Of a DNA stretch of 64,000 nt, positions 9,253 through 19,820 are shown piece after piece. Each line of letters opens with the position of its first letter. The first letter of the stretch is position 1. Below the pieces are notes generated by a model, which saw nothing but the letters and a program-made list of their open reading frames with translations, made no database searches and was not told where the DNA came from. The DNA lies in contig NZ_JAKZFC010000001.1 of assembly GCF_022549215.1 (NCBI RefSeq), forward strand, positions 682,001 through 746,000, in the 5' to 3' direction. Made by a program: the position numbers and the translations under genes. The DNA comes from Solibacillus palustris. Lineage in GTDB: Bacteria > Bacillota > Bacilli > Bacillales_A > Planococcaceae.

Positions 9253-9819
9253 ATGATGATGAAAAAAAACAATGTATTATTGTGTGTTTCAGGCGGCATT
9301 GCCGTATATAAAGCAGTGGCACTCGTTAGTAAGTTATCGCAGGCTGGAATGAACGTAAAGGTGATTATGACAGCTTCGGCTAGGGAATTCGTGACGCCGC
9401 TAAGTTTTCAAGTGATGTCAAAAAATGATGTGTTTTTTGATACGTTCGATGAAAAAGACTCTAATGTTATTGCACATATTGATTTAGCCGATTGGGCGGA
9501 TTTAATTATTGTAGCACCTGCGACAGCCAATATAATTGCAAAAATGGCACACGGGATGGCAGATGATATGGTAACAACGACATTGCTTGCGACAACTGCA
9601 CCTGTTTGGGTGGCGCCTGCCATGAATGTGCATATGTACGAGCATCCAGCAGTATTACGAAATATTCAACAACTGCATGAAGATGGCATTCGCTTTATCG
9701 AACCGTCTGAAGGGTTTTTAGCATGTGGTTATATTGGAAAAGGGCGCTTAGAGGAGCCTGAAAAAATTACTGCACTTGTTGTGAAGCATTTTACTGAACA
9801 ACGAAGTGATGGGCAATGA
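9253..9819 (+). CDS. coaC: Phosphopantothenoylcysteine decarboxylase (CoaC-type flavoprotein, no CoaB domain)
   Basis: A 188-residue HFCD-family flavoprotein that decarboxylates phosphopantothenoylcysteine to phosphopantetheine in CoA synthesis. The FMN-binding start VLLCVSGGIAVYKA (about 9-22), catalytic-type HIDLADWADLIIVAPATANIIAK (His about 75), PAMNVHMYEHPAV and the substrate clamp GFLACGYIGKGRL are all present. The protein stops after this domain and priA begins four bases before its stop. In B. subtilis the same locus encodes fused CoaBC of about 400 residues; the ligase half is not found here in any frame. Three consecutive ATGs occur at 9253, 9256 and 9259; the ribosome site AAAGGCGG (9243-9250) favours the later ones. 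Confidence 0.88.
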   Translation: MMMKKNNVLLCVSGGIAVYKAVALVSKLSQAGMNVKVIMTASAREFVTPLSFQVMSKNDVFFDTFDEKDSNVIAHIDLADWADLIIVAPATANIIAKMAHGMADDMVTTTLLATTAPVWVAPAMNVHMYEHPAVLRNIQQLHEDGIRFIEPSEGFLACGYIGKGRLEEPEKITALVVKHFTEQRSDGQ

Positions 9820-12224
9820 AGTTTGCGCAAGTCATTGTCGATGTATCGGCCTATCCGGTAGATCGTCCGTTTGATTACGTTATTACAACAGAGTGGGAAG
9901 AATTGATCGATATTGGTTGTCGTGTGAAAGTACCATTTGGACCGCGAAATGTGCTCGGTTTTGTTGTCGGTATTTCGGAGCAATCGGATGTACCTGTTGA
10001 AAAAATGAAGGCAGTAGCACAAGTGCTGGACATTGAATCAATTTTAACCCCTGAAATGCTTGAGTTAGCAAAATGGCTAAAGCATCAAACAATTTGCTAT
10101 GAAATTGATGCCTTACAAGTGATGCTACCAGGTGCGTTACGCGCTAATTATGAAAAATATGCGCTATTACAAGGTGAGGTCACACAATTAGTGCCACAAT
10201 TACAGCCGTATTTTGATAAAACAACAAAAGTAAATATTACACAACTAGAAAAGGCTGATTTATTAAAGCCTTTAAAACGTGCGGTAAATGACGGAATTGT
10301 CGTGATTGAAAACGAAGTAAAGCAAAAAGGGCAAATAAAGCAAGTGCGTAAAGTGCAAATTGCTGCCATTGAACAGTTAGAAATTGTTCAACAACAAATC
10401 GGCAAGCGTTCAGCGAAACAACTCGCGCTTATCGAATGGATGAAGCCTTATGCTGGCGCCATTTTAATGCCAAATGTGATTTGTGAAACGGTAAATGTAT
10501 CGACTGCAGTTTTAAAGGGCGTAATTGAAAAGGGTGCAGCTAATTATTTTCAAGAAGAAGTGTATCGCGATCCATATAAGAAAGAGATTGTTCACACAGA
10601 CTTTTTACAATTAACAGATGAGCAGCACGAAGCATTGACGAAAATTAAACAAGCAATGGATGATGTACGTCAAGAAACTTTTTTACTGCATGGGGTTACG
10701 GGGAGTGGGAAAACCGAAATTTATTTACAAGCGATTCAGCGTGCAATTGCAGATGGTAAAGAAGCGATTGTACTTGTGCCTGAAATTTCATTAACACCGC
10801 AAATGACCGAGCGCTTTAAGTCCCGTTTTGGTGATGAAGTTGCAGTAATGCATAGTGGCTTGTCGGTTGGTGAAAAATACGATGAATGGCGCAAAGTACA
10901 GCAAGGAAAAGTAAAAGTTGTAGTCGGAGCTCGTTCTGCGATTTTTGCACCGTTTAAAAATTTAGGGCTTATCATTTTAGATGAAGAGCACGAATCCACA
11001 TATAAACAAGAAGATTCTCCGCGCTATCATGCTCGAGATGTTGCGATTTGGCGCGGGAATTATTACAATTGTCCAGTCATTTTAGGGAGTGCAACACCTG
11101 CATTAGAATCATTTGCACGTGCCAAAAAAGGTGTGTATACACTATTAACACTGCAAAATCGTGCGAAGAAACAAGCATTACCAACTGTTCATATTGTCGA
11201 TATGCGTGAGCAATTACAAGCGGGCAATCGTTCGATGTTTTCGGAACCGTTAACGGAAGCGTTAAGAGAAAGACTTGAGCGCGGTGAGCAAACAGTATTG
11301 TTTTTAAACCGCCGCGGCTATTCCTCTTTTATACTTTGCCGAGATTGTGGAACCAGCGTGCAATGTCCAAACTGCGATATTTCACTAACGTACCATCGCT
11401 ATCAAGAAAAGCTAAAATGTCATTATTGTGGACATGAGGAATACATCCCACAAACATGCCCTGAATGTCAAAGTGAAAACATTCGCTATTTTGGAACAGG
11501 TACGCAAAAAGTGGAGGAAGAAATTTTTAAGCTTTTTCCACAGGCACAAGTACTACGAATGGACGTAGATACGACGAAGCAAAAAGGATCGCATGAAAAA
11601 ATGCTCGATGCGTTTGGACGTGGGGAGGCAGACATTTTACTTGGCACCCAAATGATTGCTAAAGGACTAGATTTTCCGAATATTACATTAGTTGGTGTGT
11701 TAAGTGCCGATACAAGCTTGCATTTACCGGATTATCGTGCAGCAGAAAAGACATTTCAGCTGATGACGCAAGTAAGTGGACGTGCAGGGCGCCACGAAAA
11801 GCCCGGAGAAGTATTTATTCAAACGTATACACCTGAGCATTATGCTATTGAATTATCAAAAGAACAACTGTACACGCCGTTTTATGAGCAAGAAATGCAA
11901 GTGCGTCATATGGCGGGCTATCCACCATATTATTTTTTAGCACTTGTGCAAGTTTCGCATGAGGATGTTGTGATGGCAGCAGAGTATGCGGGCCGTGTTG
12001 CTGAGTATTTACGCTCAAATTTATCGTTTCAAGTTTCGGTCATTGGACCAACGACGGCAAGTATCGCTCGTCTCCAAAATAGATATCGTTATCAATGTTT
12101 GATAAAATATAAAGTAGAACCTAATTTAATTCCTACGTTATTACAGCTCATTAAGTTGTATCGTTCGGAATGGATTAAAAAGGGCATTGTGTTAACGGTT
12201 GATTTAGATCCTCAGATGATCTAA
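9816..12224 (+). CDS. priA: Primosomal replication protein N', helicase PriA
   Basis: An 802-residue superfamily 2 helicase that reloads the replisome at collapsed forks. The N-terminal DNA-binding domain begins AQVIVDVSAYPVDRPFDY. Walker A GVTGSGKTE is at about 293-301 and the DEEH box at about 389-392. The zinc-binding cysteine pairs run from CRDCGTSVQCPNC through CHYCG and CPEC (about 508-556), and helicase motif VI is QVSGRAGR. Length equals the B. subtilis protein. It overlaps the coaC stop by four bases (ATGA), so the two are translationally coupled. Confidence 0.97.
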   Translation: MKFAQVIVDVSAYPVDRPFDYVITTEWEELIDIGCRVKVPFGPRNVLGFVVGISEQSDVPVEKMKAVAQVLDIESILTPEMLELAKWLKHQTICYEIDALQVMLPGALRANYEKYALLQGEVTQLVPQLQPYFDKTTKVNITQLEKADLLKPLKRAVNDGIVVIENEVKQKGQIKQVRKVQIAAIEQLEIVQQQIGKRSAKQLALIEWMKPYAGAILMPNVICETVNVSTAVLKGVIEKGAANYFQEEVYRDPYKKEIVHTDFLQLTDEQHEALTKIKQAMDDVRQETFLLHGVTGSGKTEIYLQAIQRAIADGKEAIVLVPEISLTPQMTERFKSRFGDEVAVMHSGLSVGEKYDEWRKVQQGKVKVVVGARSAIFAPFKNLGLIILDEEHESTYKQEDSPRYHARDVAIWRGNYYNCPVILGSATPALESFARAKKGVYTLLTLQNRAKKQALPTVHIVDMREQLQAGNRSMFSEPLTEALRERLERGEQTVLFLNRRGYSSFILCRDCGTSVQCPNCDISLTYHRYQEKLKCHYCGHEEYIPQTCPECQSENIRYFGTGTQKVEEEIFKLFPQAQVLRMDVDTTKQKGSHEKMLDAFGRGEADILLGTQMIAKGLDFPNITLVGVLSADTSLHLPDYRAAEKTFQLMTQVSGRAGRHEKPGEVFIQTYTPEHYAIELSKEQLYTPFYEQEMQVRHMAGYPPYYFLALVQVSHEDVVMAAEYAGRVAEYLRSNLSFQVSVIGPTTASIARLQNRYRYQCLIKYKVEPNLIPTLLQLIKLYRSEWIKKGIVLTVDLDPQMI

Positions 12225-12249
12225 TGCATATAGAAAGAGGTAAGAGGTT

Positions 12250-12741
12250 ATGGCAATTAAAGAAGTTATTAAAAATCCGGCAGATGTATTAAACGCACAA
12301 ACAAAAGAAGTAGAAGTAATTGATGAAAAAATCATTGAATTATTAGATGATTTATATGAAACGATGGTTGAGCATGACGGCGTTGGTATTGCAGCACCAC
12401 AAATTAACGTTAGCTTACGCGTTGCAATTGTTGAGCTAGGTGAAGACATTTTAGAAATGATTAACCCAGTTATCATTGAAACTCGTGGAGAAGAAGAAGA
12501 TGTAGAGGGTTGTTTAAGCTTCCCTGATTTATTTGGAATGGTAAAACGCCCGACTTATGTGAAAATCGAAGCGGCTGACCGTGAAGGACGTATTTACGAA
12601 TTAGAAGCAGAAGATTTCGAAGCGCGTTGTATTTTACATGAAATCGATCATTTAGATGGCGTATTGTTTGATTCTAAAATGACACGTGTATTAACAGAAG
12701 AAGAGTTAGAAGAGCTATACGCTGACGCTGAGGAGGAATAA
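12250..12741 (+). CDS. def: Peptide deformylase
   Basis: A 163-residue metalloenzyme that removes the formyl group from the N-terminal methionine of new proteins. The three signature motifs are present: GVGIAAPQ (about 45-52), EGCLSFP with the metal-ligand Cys (about 87-93), and HEIDHLDG (about 131-138) with the two histidine ligands and catalytic glutamate. GAGGTAAGAGG precedes the ATG. It is followed directly by fmt, the enzyme that adds the formyl group. Confidence 0.97.
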   Translation: MAIKEVIKNPADVLNAQTKEVEVIDEKIIELLDDLYETMVEHDGVGIAAPQINVSLRVAIVELGEDILEMINPVIIETRGEEEDVEGCLSFPDLFGMVKRPTYVKIEAADREGRIYELEAEDFEARCILHEIDHLDGVLFDSKMTRVLTEEELEELYADAEEE

Positions 12742-12744
12742 TTG

Positions 12745-13686
12745 ATGACAAAAATCGTTTTCATGGGAACTCCAGCGTTCTCAGCGCCGATTTTACGCAT
12801 GCTGCATGAGGAAGGTTATGATGTATTAGCTGTTGTTACACAGCCTGACCGCCCAGTAGGACGTAAAAAAGTGTTAACTCCACCTCCAGTAAAGGAAGAA
12901 GCGTTAGCACTAGGTTTACCAGTTATTCAGCCTGAAAAATTACGAGGCTCGGAGGAATTACAGCAAATACTTGCGTTAAATCCCGATTTGGTAGTAACGG
13001 CGGCATTCGGTCAAATTTTACCGAAAGAATTACTTGATGCACCACGCTTAGGTTGCATAAATGTACATGCTTCTTTATTACCAGCTTATCGTGGTGGTGC
13101 GCCAATTCACCAAGCGATTATCGATGGTCAAGTAAAAACAGGTGTAACCATTATGTATATGGCTGAAAAGTTAGATGCAGGCGACATTATTTCACAACGC
13201 GACATTGTGATTGAAGATACAGACCACACAGGTGGTATGTTCGACAAATTAAGTGATGTTGGCCGTGAGTTATTAAAGGACACATTGCCGTCAATTATTG
13301 ATGGTACAAATGAGCGCACGGTTCAGGATGAGGCATCTGTAACATATGCAAGTAATATTAGTCGCGAGCAGGAGCTAATTGATTGGAACAAAGATGCAAG
13401 CACATTATATAATCAAGTGCGCGGATTACATCCATGGCCAGTTGCTTATACAACATTCGAGGATGCAAACTTCAAAATTTGGTGGGCAAAGCCAGGCGAA
13501 ACTCAGGCAAATGCTATACCGGGTGAAGTAGTGAAAATTGCAAAAGAATATTTCGAAGTAGCAACAGGCGACGGCACAACATTAGCATTATACGATGTAC
13601 AGCCAGCAGGTAAAAAACGTATGACAGTAGAAGAATATTTACGTGGTACGGGCTCGAAATTACAGATTGGGGACCGTTTTCAATGA
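12745..13686 (+). CDS. fmt: Methionyl-tRNA formyltransferase
   Basis: A 313-residue enzyme that formylates initiator Met-tRNA using 10-formyl-tetrahydrofolate. The start [13 protein letters not shown], the catalytic [17 protein letters not shown] (about 104-120, with Asn, His and Ser) and LDAGDI (catalytic Asp) mark the transferase domain. A C-terminal OB-fold domain follows with LHPWPVAYT at its border. Start at ATG 12745 with AGGAGG at 12731-12736; a TTG three bases earlier is less likely. def ends at 12741 and rsmB overlaps the stop by four bases. Confidence 0.97.
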   Translation: MTKIVFMGTPAFSAPILRMLHEEGYDVLAVVTQPDRPVGRKKVLTPPPVKEEALALGLPVIQPEKLRGSEELQQILALNPDLVVTAAFGQILPKELLDAPRLGCINVHASLLPAYRGGAPIHQAIIDGQVKTGVTIMYMAEKLDAGDIISQRDIVIEDTDHTGGMFDKLSDVGRELLKDTLPSIIDGTNERTVQDEASVTYASNISREQELIDWNKDASTLYNQVRGLHPWPVAYTTFEDANFKIWWAKPGETQANAIPGEVVKIAKEYFEVATGDGTTLALYDVQPAGKKRMTVEEYLRGTGSKLQIGDRFQ

Positions 13687-15044
13687 GTAAGAAAAAGCAA
13701 GTCATTTGGGATGGAAATGTACGTGATGCAGCATTAACGATACTCCTCACGGTCGATAAAAGCCAAGCATACAGCAATTTACTATTACACCAAACGATTG
13801 AAAAGTATAAAATTGACGCCAAAGACCGTGGATTATTGACAGAATTAACGTATGGTACGTTACAACATAAGTATACACTTGATTATTATTTAGAGCCGTT
13901 TATTCGTGGGAAAGTGGATATTTGGGTACGTTGGTTACTACGCATGTCACTATACCAAATGCATTATTTAACACGTATTCCAGCACACGCCGCAGTAAAT
14001 GAAGCGGTAGAAATCGCAAAACGTCGTGGTCATAAAGGAATTGCGTCAATGGTCAACGGTATTTTACGTTCGATTTTACGAGAAGGTGTACGTTCGACAG
14101 ATTTAATCGAAAATGCCAATGAGCGTTTAGCCATCGAAACGAGCCATCCACAATGGTTAGTTGATCGTTGGGTAGAAAGCTATGGCTATGAACATACACG
14201 TGAAATGCTACTAGAAAACAATATTGCACCATTACAAACGGTGCGTGTCAATACAACAAAAGCAACGGTAGACCAAGTAATAACTACGCTGGAGCGTGAA
14301 GGCATTAAAGCACGTCGTAGCGAATTTATGCCACAGTGTTTATATATTGAAAGTGGTCAAGCGGCACGTACAGGTGCATTTCGTAATGGTTTAATTACGA
14401 TTCAAGATGAAAGCTCGATGTTACCAGCAACAGTGCTAAATCCACAGCCAGGTATGAAAGTTCTTGATATGTGTGCAGCACCAGGTGGGAAAACAACGCA
14501 TTTAGCGGAAATTATGGACAACGAAGGCTCGATTTTAGCGACCGATTTACATCCGAAGAAACTAGATTTAATCGTAGAAAATCTGGCACGCTTAGGGTTA
14601 GACATTGTTGAAACCGCACCACTTGATGGGCGAAAAGCGGCGAACTTTTTACAAAAAGAAGGCTATGATGCGATTTTAGTCGATGCACCATGCTCAGGCT
14701 TGGGGGTTATGCGCCGTAAACCAGACATTAAATATACGAAGCGCGAAGAGGATTTAGAAAGTTTACAAACAATCCAATTAGCGATTTTAGATAATGCCGT
14801 TCAACTTTTAAAAGACGGTGGACGATTAGTGTACTCAACTTGTACAGTGGATCGTCGCGAAAACGAAGGTACGGTACAAGCCTTCTTACAAGCACATCCT
14901 GCTATGCAGGCAGTGGCTTTAGAAAATTTACCAGCACAACTAGATGCGAAACAACAAGACGGGATGCTACAAGTATTCCCTCAAGATATTGGCAGCGACG
15001 GATTTTTTGTTGCTGCATTCGTAAAAAAAGGAGCGTCCAATTAA
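13683..15044 (+). CDS. rsmB: 16S rRNA (cytosine-967-C5)-methyltransferase
   Basis: A 453-residue RsmB/Sun methyltransferase acting on 16S rRNA with S-adenosylmethionine. An N-terminal NusB-like RNA-binding domain (about 1-145) is followed by the Rossmann methyltransferase domain with [17 protein letters not shown] (about 259-275). Motif IV is DAPCSGLG (about 335-342), and the nucleophile cysteine is in [13 protein letters not shown] (about 384-396). It overlaps the fmt stop (ATGA) and runs into rlmN after 4 bases, as part of the def-fmt-rsmB-rlmN translation cluster. Confidence 0.95.
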   Translation: MSKKKQVIWDGNVRDAALTILLTVDKSQAYSNLLLHQTIEKYKIDAKDRGLLTELTYGTLQHKYTLDYYLEPFIRGKVDIWVRWLLRMSLYQMHYLTRIPAHAAVNEAVEIAKRRGHKGIASMVNGILRSILREGVRSTDLIENANERLAIETSHPQWLVDRWVESYGYEHTREMLLENNIAPLQTVRVNTTKATVDQVITTLEREGIKARRSEFMPQCLYIESGQAARTGAFRNGLITIQDESSMLPATVLNPQPGMKVLDMCAAPGGKTTHLAEIMDNEGSILATDLHPKKLDLIVENLARLGLDIVETAPLDGRKAANFLQKEGYDAILVDAPCSGLGVMRRKPDIKYTKREEDLESLQTIQLAILDNAVQLLKDGGRLVYSTCTVDRRENEGTVQAFLQAHPAMQAVALENLPAQLDAKQQDGMLQVFPQDIGSDGFFVAAFVKKGASN

Positions 15045-15048
15045 ACTA

Positions 15049-16197
15049 ATGGAGCAAGAACAGTTAAAACAATTTGATGAACGAATTCAGGATTTAGTCG
15101 AAGAAGCAGTAGACCAACCTGTACGCCGTGTGAAAAAAGAAAAACCACAATTAAAACCTTCTATCTACTCATTACGTCTAGATGAAATGAAGGAATGGTT
15201 AACAGAGAATGGTGAAAAAGCATTCCGAGCTGGCCAAATTTTTGAGTGGCTATATGAAAAGCGTGTCAAAACGTTTGAGGAAATGTCAAACCTATCAAAA
15301 GGCTTACGTGAAAAGCTAGAAGCACAGTTCGCGTTAACAACACTTTCAACAATTATTAAACAGGAATCAAAAGACGGCACAATTAAATTTTTATTCCAGC
15401 TACAAGATGGCTATTCAATCGAAACGGTATTAATGCGTCATGAATACGGAAATTCCATTTGTGTTACGACGCAAGTAGGTTGCCGAATCGGTTGTACATT
15501 CTGTGCCTCTACATTGGGTGGATTAAAACGTCACTTAATGGCAGGAGAAATCGTAGAGCAAGTTGTCAAAGTACAGCAACAGCTTGATGAAACGAATGAA
15601 CGTGTCTCTTCAATCGTAATTATGGGTATCGGTGAGCCATTCGATAACTACGACGCGATGATGAATTTCTTGAAAATTATGAACGACGACAAAGGTTTAA
15701 ATATCGGTGCACGTCATATTACGGTATCAACGTCAGGAATTGTACCTAAAATTTATCAATTTGCTGATGAAGGCATGCAAATTAACTTTGCGGTATCATT
15801 ACACGCACCAAACCAAGAGGCACGTCAAAAATTAATGCCGATTGCCAAAGCATATAAATTAGAAGAGCTGATGGAAGCAGTAAAATACTACACGAAGAAA
15901 ACTGGTCGCCGTGTGACATTTGAATACGGTTTAATGTCTGGTGAAAACGATACAGAAGAAGTGGCGTTAGAGTTAGCAAAATTAATTAAAAATATTAAAT
16001 GTCACGTCAACTTAATTCCAATCAACTACGTGCCAGAACGCGATTATGTGCGTACATCACGTAGTAAAATCTTTGCATTTGAAAAAACGTTAAAGGATCA
16101 AGGGATTAACGTAACAATTCGTCGTGAGCAAGGTGCGGATATCGCAGCAGCTTGTGGCCAGTTACGTGCACAGGAACGATCACAAGAAACAAAGTAG
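15049..16197 (+). CDS. rlmN: Dual-specificity RNA methyltransferase RlmN
   Basis: A 382-residue radical-SAM enzyme that makes 2-methyladenosine in 23S rRNA (A2503) and in some tRNAs. The iron-sulfur motif CRIGCTFC gives Cys145, Cys149 and Cys152. Also seen are the SAM-binding [22 protein letters not shown], and the C-terminal cysteine in [10 protein letters not shown] (about 369) used in the methyl transfer. The N-terminal part before about residue 35 is charged and longer than usual. The ribosome site is AAAGGAG at 15028-15034. Confidence 0.96.
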   Translation: MEQEQLKQFDERIQDLVEEAVDQPVRRVKKEKPQLKPSIYSLRLDEMKEWLTENGEKAFRAGQIFEWLYEKRVKTFEEMSNLSKGLREKLEAQFALTTLSTIIKQESKDGTIKFLFQLQDGYSIETVLMRHEYGNSICVTTQVGCRIGCTFCASTLGGLKRHLMAGEIVEQVVKVQQQLDETNERVSSIVIMGIGEPFDNYDAMMNFLKIMNDDKGLNIGARHITVSTSGIVPKIYQFADEGMQINFAVSLHAPNQEARQKLMPIAKAYKLEELMEAVKYYTKKTGRRVTFEYGLMSGENDTEEVALELAKLIKNIKCHVNLIPINYVPERDYVRTSRSKIFAFEKTLKDQGINVTIRREQGADIAAACGQLRAQERSQETK

Positions 16198-16207
16198 GTG
16201 GACGATA

Positions 16208-16954
16208 GTGAACTTTACAGTGGAAAGTGATATTGGGTTAAAACGAACAATCAATGAAGATCGGGCAGCATTTTTTGTGCGCCCCGATCGTTTTAAGCTT
16301 GCGATTTTAGCAGACGGCATGGGTGGACATAATGCAGGCGATGTAGCGAGTGAAATGACGATTACTGGAATGCAGCAGCTTTTCGAATTAGTCGATAGTT
16401 CACAACTAGCTACGAAACAAGCGCAATTAGAATGGTTGCGTGATGCGGTTTCACATATTAATCAGCAAATTTATCAATATTCCTTAACGCATGAAAATTG
16501 CCAAGGGATGGGGACGACAATGATTGCCGTATTAATTGATCAACAGCAATGTGTCATTAGTCATGTCGGCGATAGTCGCGTATATCATTTTACAAATGAA
16601 TCCGTAGAGTTAGTAACAAGTGACCATTCATACGTAAATATTTTATTGGAAAATGGAGAAATTAGTGAGGAAGAGGCGAAAATCCATCCGAAACGTAACT
16701 TCATTTTAAAAGCATTAGGCACAGAAGTTTCTATTGAACCTGATTTTTATGAAATTACTTTAACAGATGATTCTCATTTACTCATTTGCTCAGATGGTTT
16801 AAGCAACAAGCTAACAACTGAAGAAATGGTGGAAGTAGTAGAAATGAACATTTCGATTCAAGAAAAAGGTAGGAAGTTTGTTCAATTTGCCAATGATCGT
16901 GGCGGAGAAGATAATATTTCCCTTATTTTAATGACGACAAAGCAGGAGGTGTAG
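16208..16954 (+). CDS. stp: PP2C-type serine/threonine protein phosphatase (Stp/PrpC)
   Basis: A 248-residue PPM-family phosphatase that reverses PrkC-type phosphorylation. Metal-binding and catalytic motifs are present: RTINEDRA near the N-terminus, LADGMGGHNAGDVAS (about 35-49), GMGTTM, SHVGDSRVY, CSDGLSNKL and GGEDNISLIL near the C-terminus. The start is GTG 16208, preceded by TAGGTGG; a longer frame reaching back into rlmN is rejected because the family starts close to this point. The kinase gene prkC follows after three bases. Confidence 0.95.
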   Translation: MNFTVESDIGLKRTINEDRAAFFVRPDRFKLAILADGMGGHNAGDVASEMTITGMQQLFELVDSSQLATKQAQLEWLRDAVSHINQQIYQYSLTHENCQGMGTTMIAVLIDQQQCVISHVGDSRVYHFTNESVELVTSDHSYVNILLENGEISEEEAKIHPKRNFILKALGTEVSIEPDFYEITLTDDSHLLICSDGLSNKLTTEEMVEVVEMNISIQEKGRKFVQFANDRGGEDNISLILMTTKQEV

Positions 16955-16957
16955 TCA

Positions 16958-18919
16958 ATGCTAGTAGGAAAACATATTAGCGGCCGTTATAAAATTTTGC
17001 AATTAATTGGCGGCGGTGGTATGTCGAATGTGTATTTAGCACATGACATTATTTTAAATCGTGATGTAGCAATTAAAATTTTGCGATATGACTTGTCAAA
17101 TGAAGAAGAATTGCATCGTCGTTTCCAACGTGAGGCATTGTCTGCAACAAGCTTGACACATCCAAATATTGTAAGTATTTATGATGTTGGTGAAGATGGA
17201 GATATGCATTATATCGTCATGGAGTACATTAAAGGGAAAACATTGAAACAATACATACAAGAGTTTTCGCCTTTATCATCTGCGCGTAGTGTGCACATTA
17301 TGAAGCAACTGACTTCAGCGATGACACATGCACATGAACATGGTATTATCCATCGCGATATTAAGCCGCAAAACATTTTAATGGACGAAGCTGGAAACGT
17401 AAAAATTACGGACTTTGGAATTGCAACATCATTAAATGCAACAAGCTATACACAAACGAACTCCGTTATTGGCACGGTTCATTACTTATCACCGGAGCAA
17501 GCACGTGGTGGGCTTGCTACGATGAAGTCTGATATTTATGCGCTAGGTATTGTGTTATACGAATTATTAACAGGTGAATTACCGTTTTCGGGAGAATCTG
17601 CAGTCTCGATTGCTTTAAAGCATCTACAATCGGAAACACCCTCTGTGCGTGAATTCGATGCGACAATTCCACAAAGTGTTGAAAATATCGTATTAAAGGC
17701 AACTTCAAAAGATGCCAACCATCGATATGCAAATGCTGAAGAAATGGAAGCAGAATTAGATACGTGTTTATCCTTACAACGTGTCAATGAACCAAAATTT
17801 GCACCACCTGTTGATAACGATGCAACGAAGCTCATTCCGATTATTAAAAATCCAAAAATAGAGCAACCGCCAATGCAAAAGCCTTCTATGGATGTGACGA
17901 AGCAAACGGAGTTGAAAGAAAAAACGCCACCGCCACCAAGCAAGCCGGAAGTAAAACAGAAGCAAAAGAAAAAATGGCCGATATTTATAGGGGTTATCGC
18001 AATGTTAGTAATAGTAGGGATAGCTGCCGCGGTTGTATTAACACCGAAAAAATACCCAGTGCCGGATGTTACGAATATGCCACTAGATGAAGCCATTGCT
18101 GAAATTGAAAAAGCTGGCTTCGTTGTTGGAGAGCAAGAAGAGCTTAATAACGAAGAAGTTGAGAAAGGCCATATTATTGAGTCAACACCACGTGCAGGGC
18201 TTGAAAAAGTAAAGGGTACTGAAATTGATTTATTTGTAAGTATTGGTAAATTGTCATCTGAAATGCCTGATTTTGTTGGTAAACAAAGAGCGCAAGTAGA
18301 ACCTGTTAGCAATGGCTATAAAAGTTTTAACTTTGAAGAAGTTCATTCAGATGAACTGGAAGGTGAAATTGTAAAGCAATCGCCGTTACCAGGTACTGAA
18401 ATTATCGCTGAAGAAACGGATGTTGTTCTGGAAGTAAGTAAAGGAAGAGAATTGCAAACGGTCATTAGCTTAAGTAACTTTAGTGCTGCAGACCGTAAAG
18501 AATATGCACGTACATCTGGCTTTAATATCAAAGTTGTCGAGGAAAGGTATTCAAATACAGTGCCAGTAGGTCTTGTAATTGAACAAAAGCCAAAAGCAGG
18601 TAAATCAGTGGAAGTAGGAAGTACGATTGAAGTCGTCATTTCAAAGGGACCAAAAGCAAAAAGAGAAAAGCTCTTTACAGGCACAATCGAAATTCCGTAT
18701 GAGCCTTTAGAAGAAGGGGCAGAGCAAACGGTCTCAATTTTCGTTCAAGATAAAACACGTACGATGGTTGAACCAATCAAAACGATGACGATTAAAGAAT
18801 CTACGACGTATCTACTTCAATTAACGATCGTCGAAGGGGAACCCGCAGCTTATCAAGTTGTACGTGATAATAATGTCATTGAAAGTAAAACGATTAAGTA
18901 TGAAGACCTCGTTGAGTAA
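16958..18919 (+). CDS. prkC: PASTA-domain serine/threonine kinase PrkC
   Basis: A 653-residue membrane kinase that senses muropeptides or cell-wall state and phosphorylates cytoplasmic targets. The kinase domain (about 10-270) has GGGGMSNVY, AIKIL, catalytic HRDIKPQNI, DFGIA and the activation segment with SPEQARG. A proline- and lysine-rich linker leads to one membrane helix (about 338-360, WPIFIGVIAMLVIVGIAAAV). Three PASTA repeats lie outside (about 363-430, 431-497, 498-566), then a small C-terminal beta-rich region as in the B. subtilis protein. It pairs with the phosphatase gene just upstream and with rsgA 17 bases downstream. Confidence 0.96.
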   Translation: MLVGKHISGRYKILQLIGGGGMSNVYLAHDIILNRDVAIKILRYDLSNEEELHRRFQREALSATSLTHPNIVSIYDVGEDGDMHYIVMEYIKGKTLKQYIQEFSPLSSARSVHIMKQLTSAMTHAHEHGIIHRDIKPQNILMDEAGNVKITDFGIATSLNATSYTQTNSVIGTVHYLSPEQARGGLATMKSDIYALGIVLYELLTGELPFSGESAVSIALKHLQSETPSVREFDATIPQSVENIVLKATSKDANHRYANAEEMEAELDTCLSLQRVNEPKFAPPVDNDATKLIPIIKNPKIEQPPMQKPSMDVTKQTELKEKTPPPPSKPEVKQKQKKKWPIFIGVIAMLVIVGIAAAVVLTPKKYPVPDVTNMPLDEAIAEIEKAGFVVGEQEELNNEEVEKGHIIESTPRAGLEKVKGTEIDLFVSIGKLSSEMPDFVGKQRAQVEPVSNGYKSFNFEEVHSDELEGEIVKQSPLPGTEIIAEETDVVLEVSKGRELQTVISLSNFSAADRKEYARTSGFNIKVVEERYSNTVPVGLVIEQKPKAGKSVEVGSTIEVVISKGPKAKREKLFTGTIEIPYEPLEEGAEQTVSIFVQDKTRTMVEPIKTMTIKESTTYLLQLTIVEGEPAAYQVVRDNNVIESKTIKYEDLVE

Positions 18920-18936
18920 GAGTAAGGAGGAATTGG

Positions 18937-19818
18937 ATGGCGCAAGCCCAAATTCGAAAAGCATTAAGTGGTTATTATTATGTTGAAAAAGAAGGCGAAT
19001 TAATTCAATGTCGCGCACGTGGGATTTTCCGTAATCGCGGAGAATCTCCACTCGTGGGTGATTTTGTTGAATATTCGTATGATGGAGAATCAGATGGCTC
19101 GATTGATAAAATTTTAGAGCGTCATAACTCATTAGTTCGTCCACCAATTGCCAATGTTGATCAAGCATTGCTTGTATTTTCAGCGAAAGAACCTGATTTT
19201 AATACGATTTTATTGGACCGTTTTTTAGTGGTCTTGGAGTCATTCCGTGTACAGCCGATCATCATTTTAACCAAACTGGATTTATTAAGTAATGATGAGC
19301 GTGCCAATTTACAGCACTACATTAACGATTATAAAGAAATTGGCTATGAAATTATCGAAACATTTAAAGATGATGAGACGTTAATGGAGAAGCTAGAGCC
19401 ATTTTTAAAAGATAAAACCTCGGTATTAGCAGGTCAATCAGGCGTAGGAAAGTCCACGTTACTGAATACACTTTTACCGGATTTAGATTTAAAAACAGGC
19501 ATTATTTCAAAAAGCTTAGGGCGTGGTAAGCATACAACACGTCATGTAGAGCTAATTGAAGTGTGTGGCGGGTTACTTGCGGATACGCCAGGCTTTAGTT
19601 CGTTTGATTTTGATACAATCGAAAAAGAAGAGTTAACCGCATGCCTACCAGAATTTTTACGTGCGAGTGAGGACTGCAAATTCCGGGGTTGCTTACATAT
19701 GAAGGAGCCGAAGTGTGCAGTCAAGCAAGCGGTAGAAGTTGGGGAAATCCGTGCATATCGCTATGAGCATTATGAACAATTTTTACAAGAAATAATGGAT
19801 CGAAAGCCGAGGTACTAA
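18937..19818 (+). CDS. rsgA: Ribosome small-subunit-dependent GTPase A
   Basis: A 293-residue circularly permuted GTPase that helps late 30S maturation. An N-terminal OB-fold (about 1-68) comes first. The G motifs then appear in permuted order: TKLD (G4, about 110), GQSGVGKST (G1, about 167-175), and DTPGF (G3, about 212-216). A C-terminal zinc-binding part follows with CLPEF, CKFRGCLHMKEPKC. AAGGAGG precedes the ATG. rpe starts two bases after its stop. Confidence 0.96.
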   Translation: MAQAQIRKALSGYYYVEKEGELIQCRARGIFRNRGESPLVGDFVEYSYDGESDGSIDKILERHNSLVRPPIANVDQALLVFSAKEPDFNTILLDRFLVVLESFRVQPIIILTKLDLLSNDERANLQHYINDYKEIGYEIIETFKDDETLMEKLEPFLKDKTSVLAGQSGVGKSTLLNTLLPDLDLKTGIISKSLGRGKHTTRHVELIEVCGGLLADTPGFSSFDFDTIEKEELTACLPEFLRASEDCKFRGCLHMKEPKCAVKQAVEVGEIRAYRYEHYEQFLQEIMDRKPRY

Positions 19819-19820
19819 AC

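Noticed and set aside
9800-9819. coaC as a frameshifted CoaBC pseudogene
   Set aside because: No ligase-domain residues occur in other frames and the stop overlaps the priA start cleanly, so a shorter natural gene is more likely than a broken one.
17536-18312. Antisense open frame of 258 codons within prkC
   Set aside because: It is opposite a clear prkC coding frame, has low-complexity Ser/Ile-rich sequence, no ribosome site and no recognisable domain.
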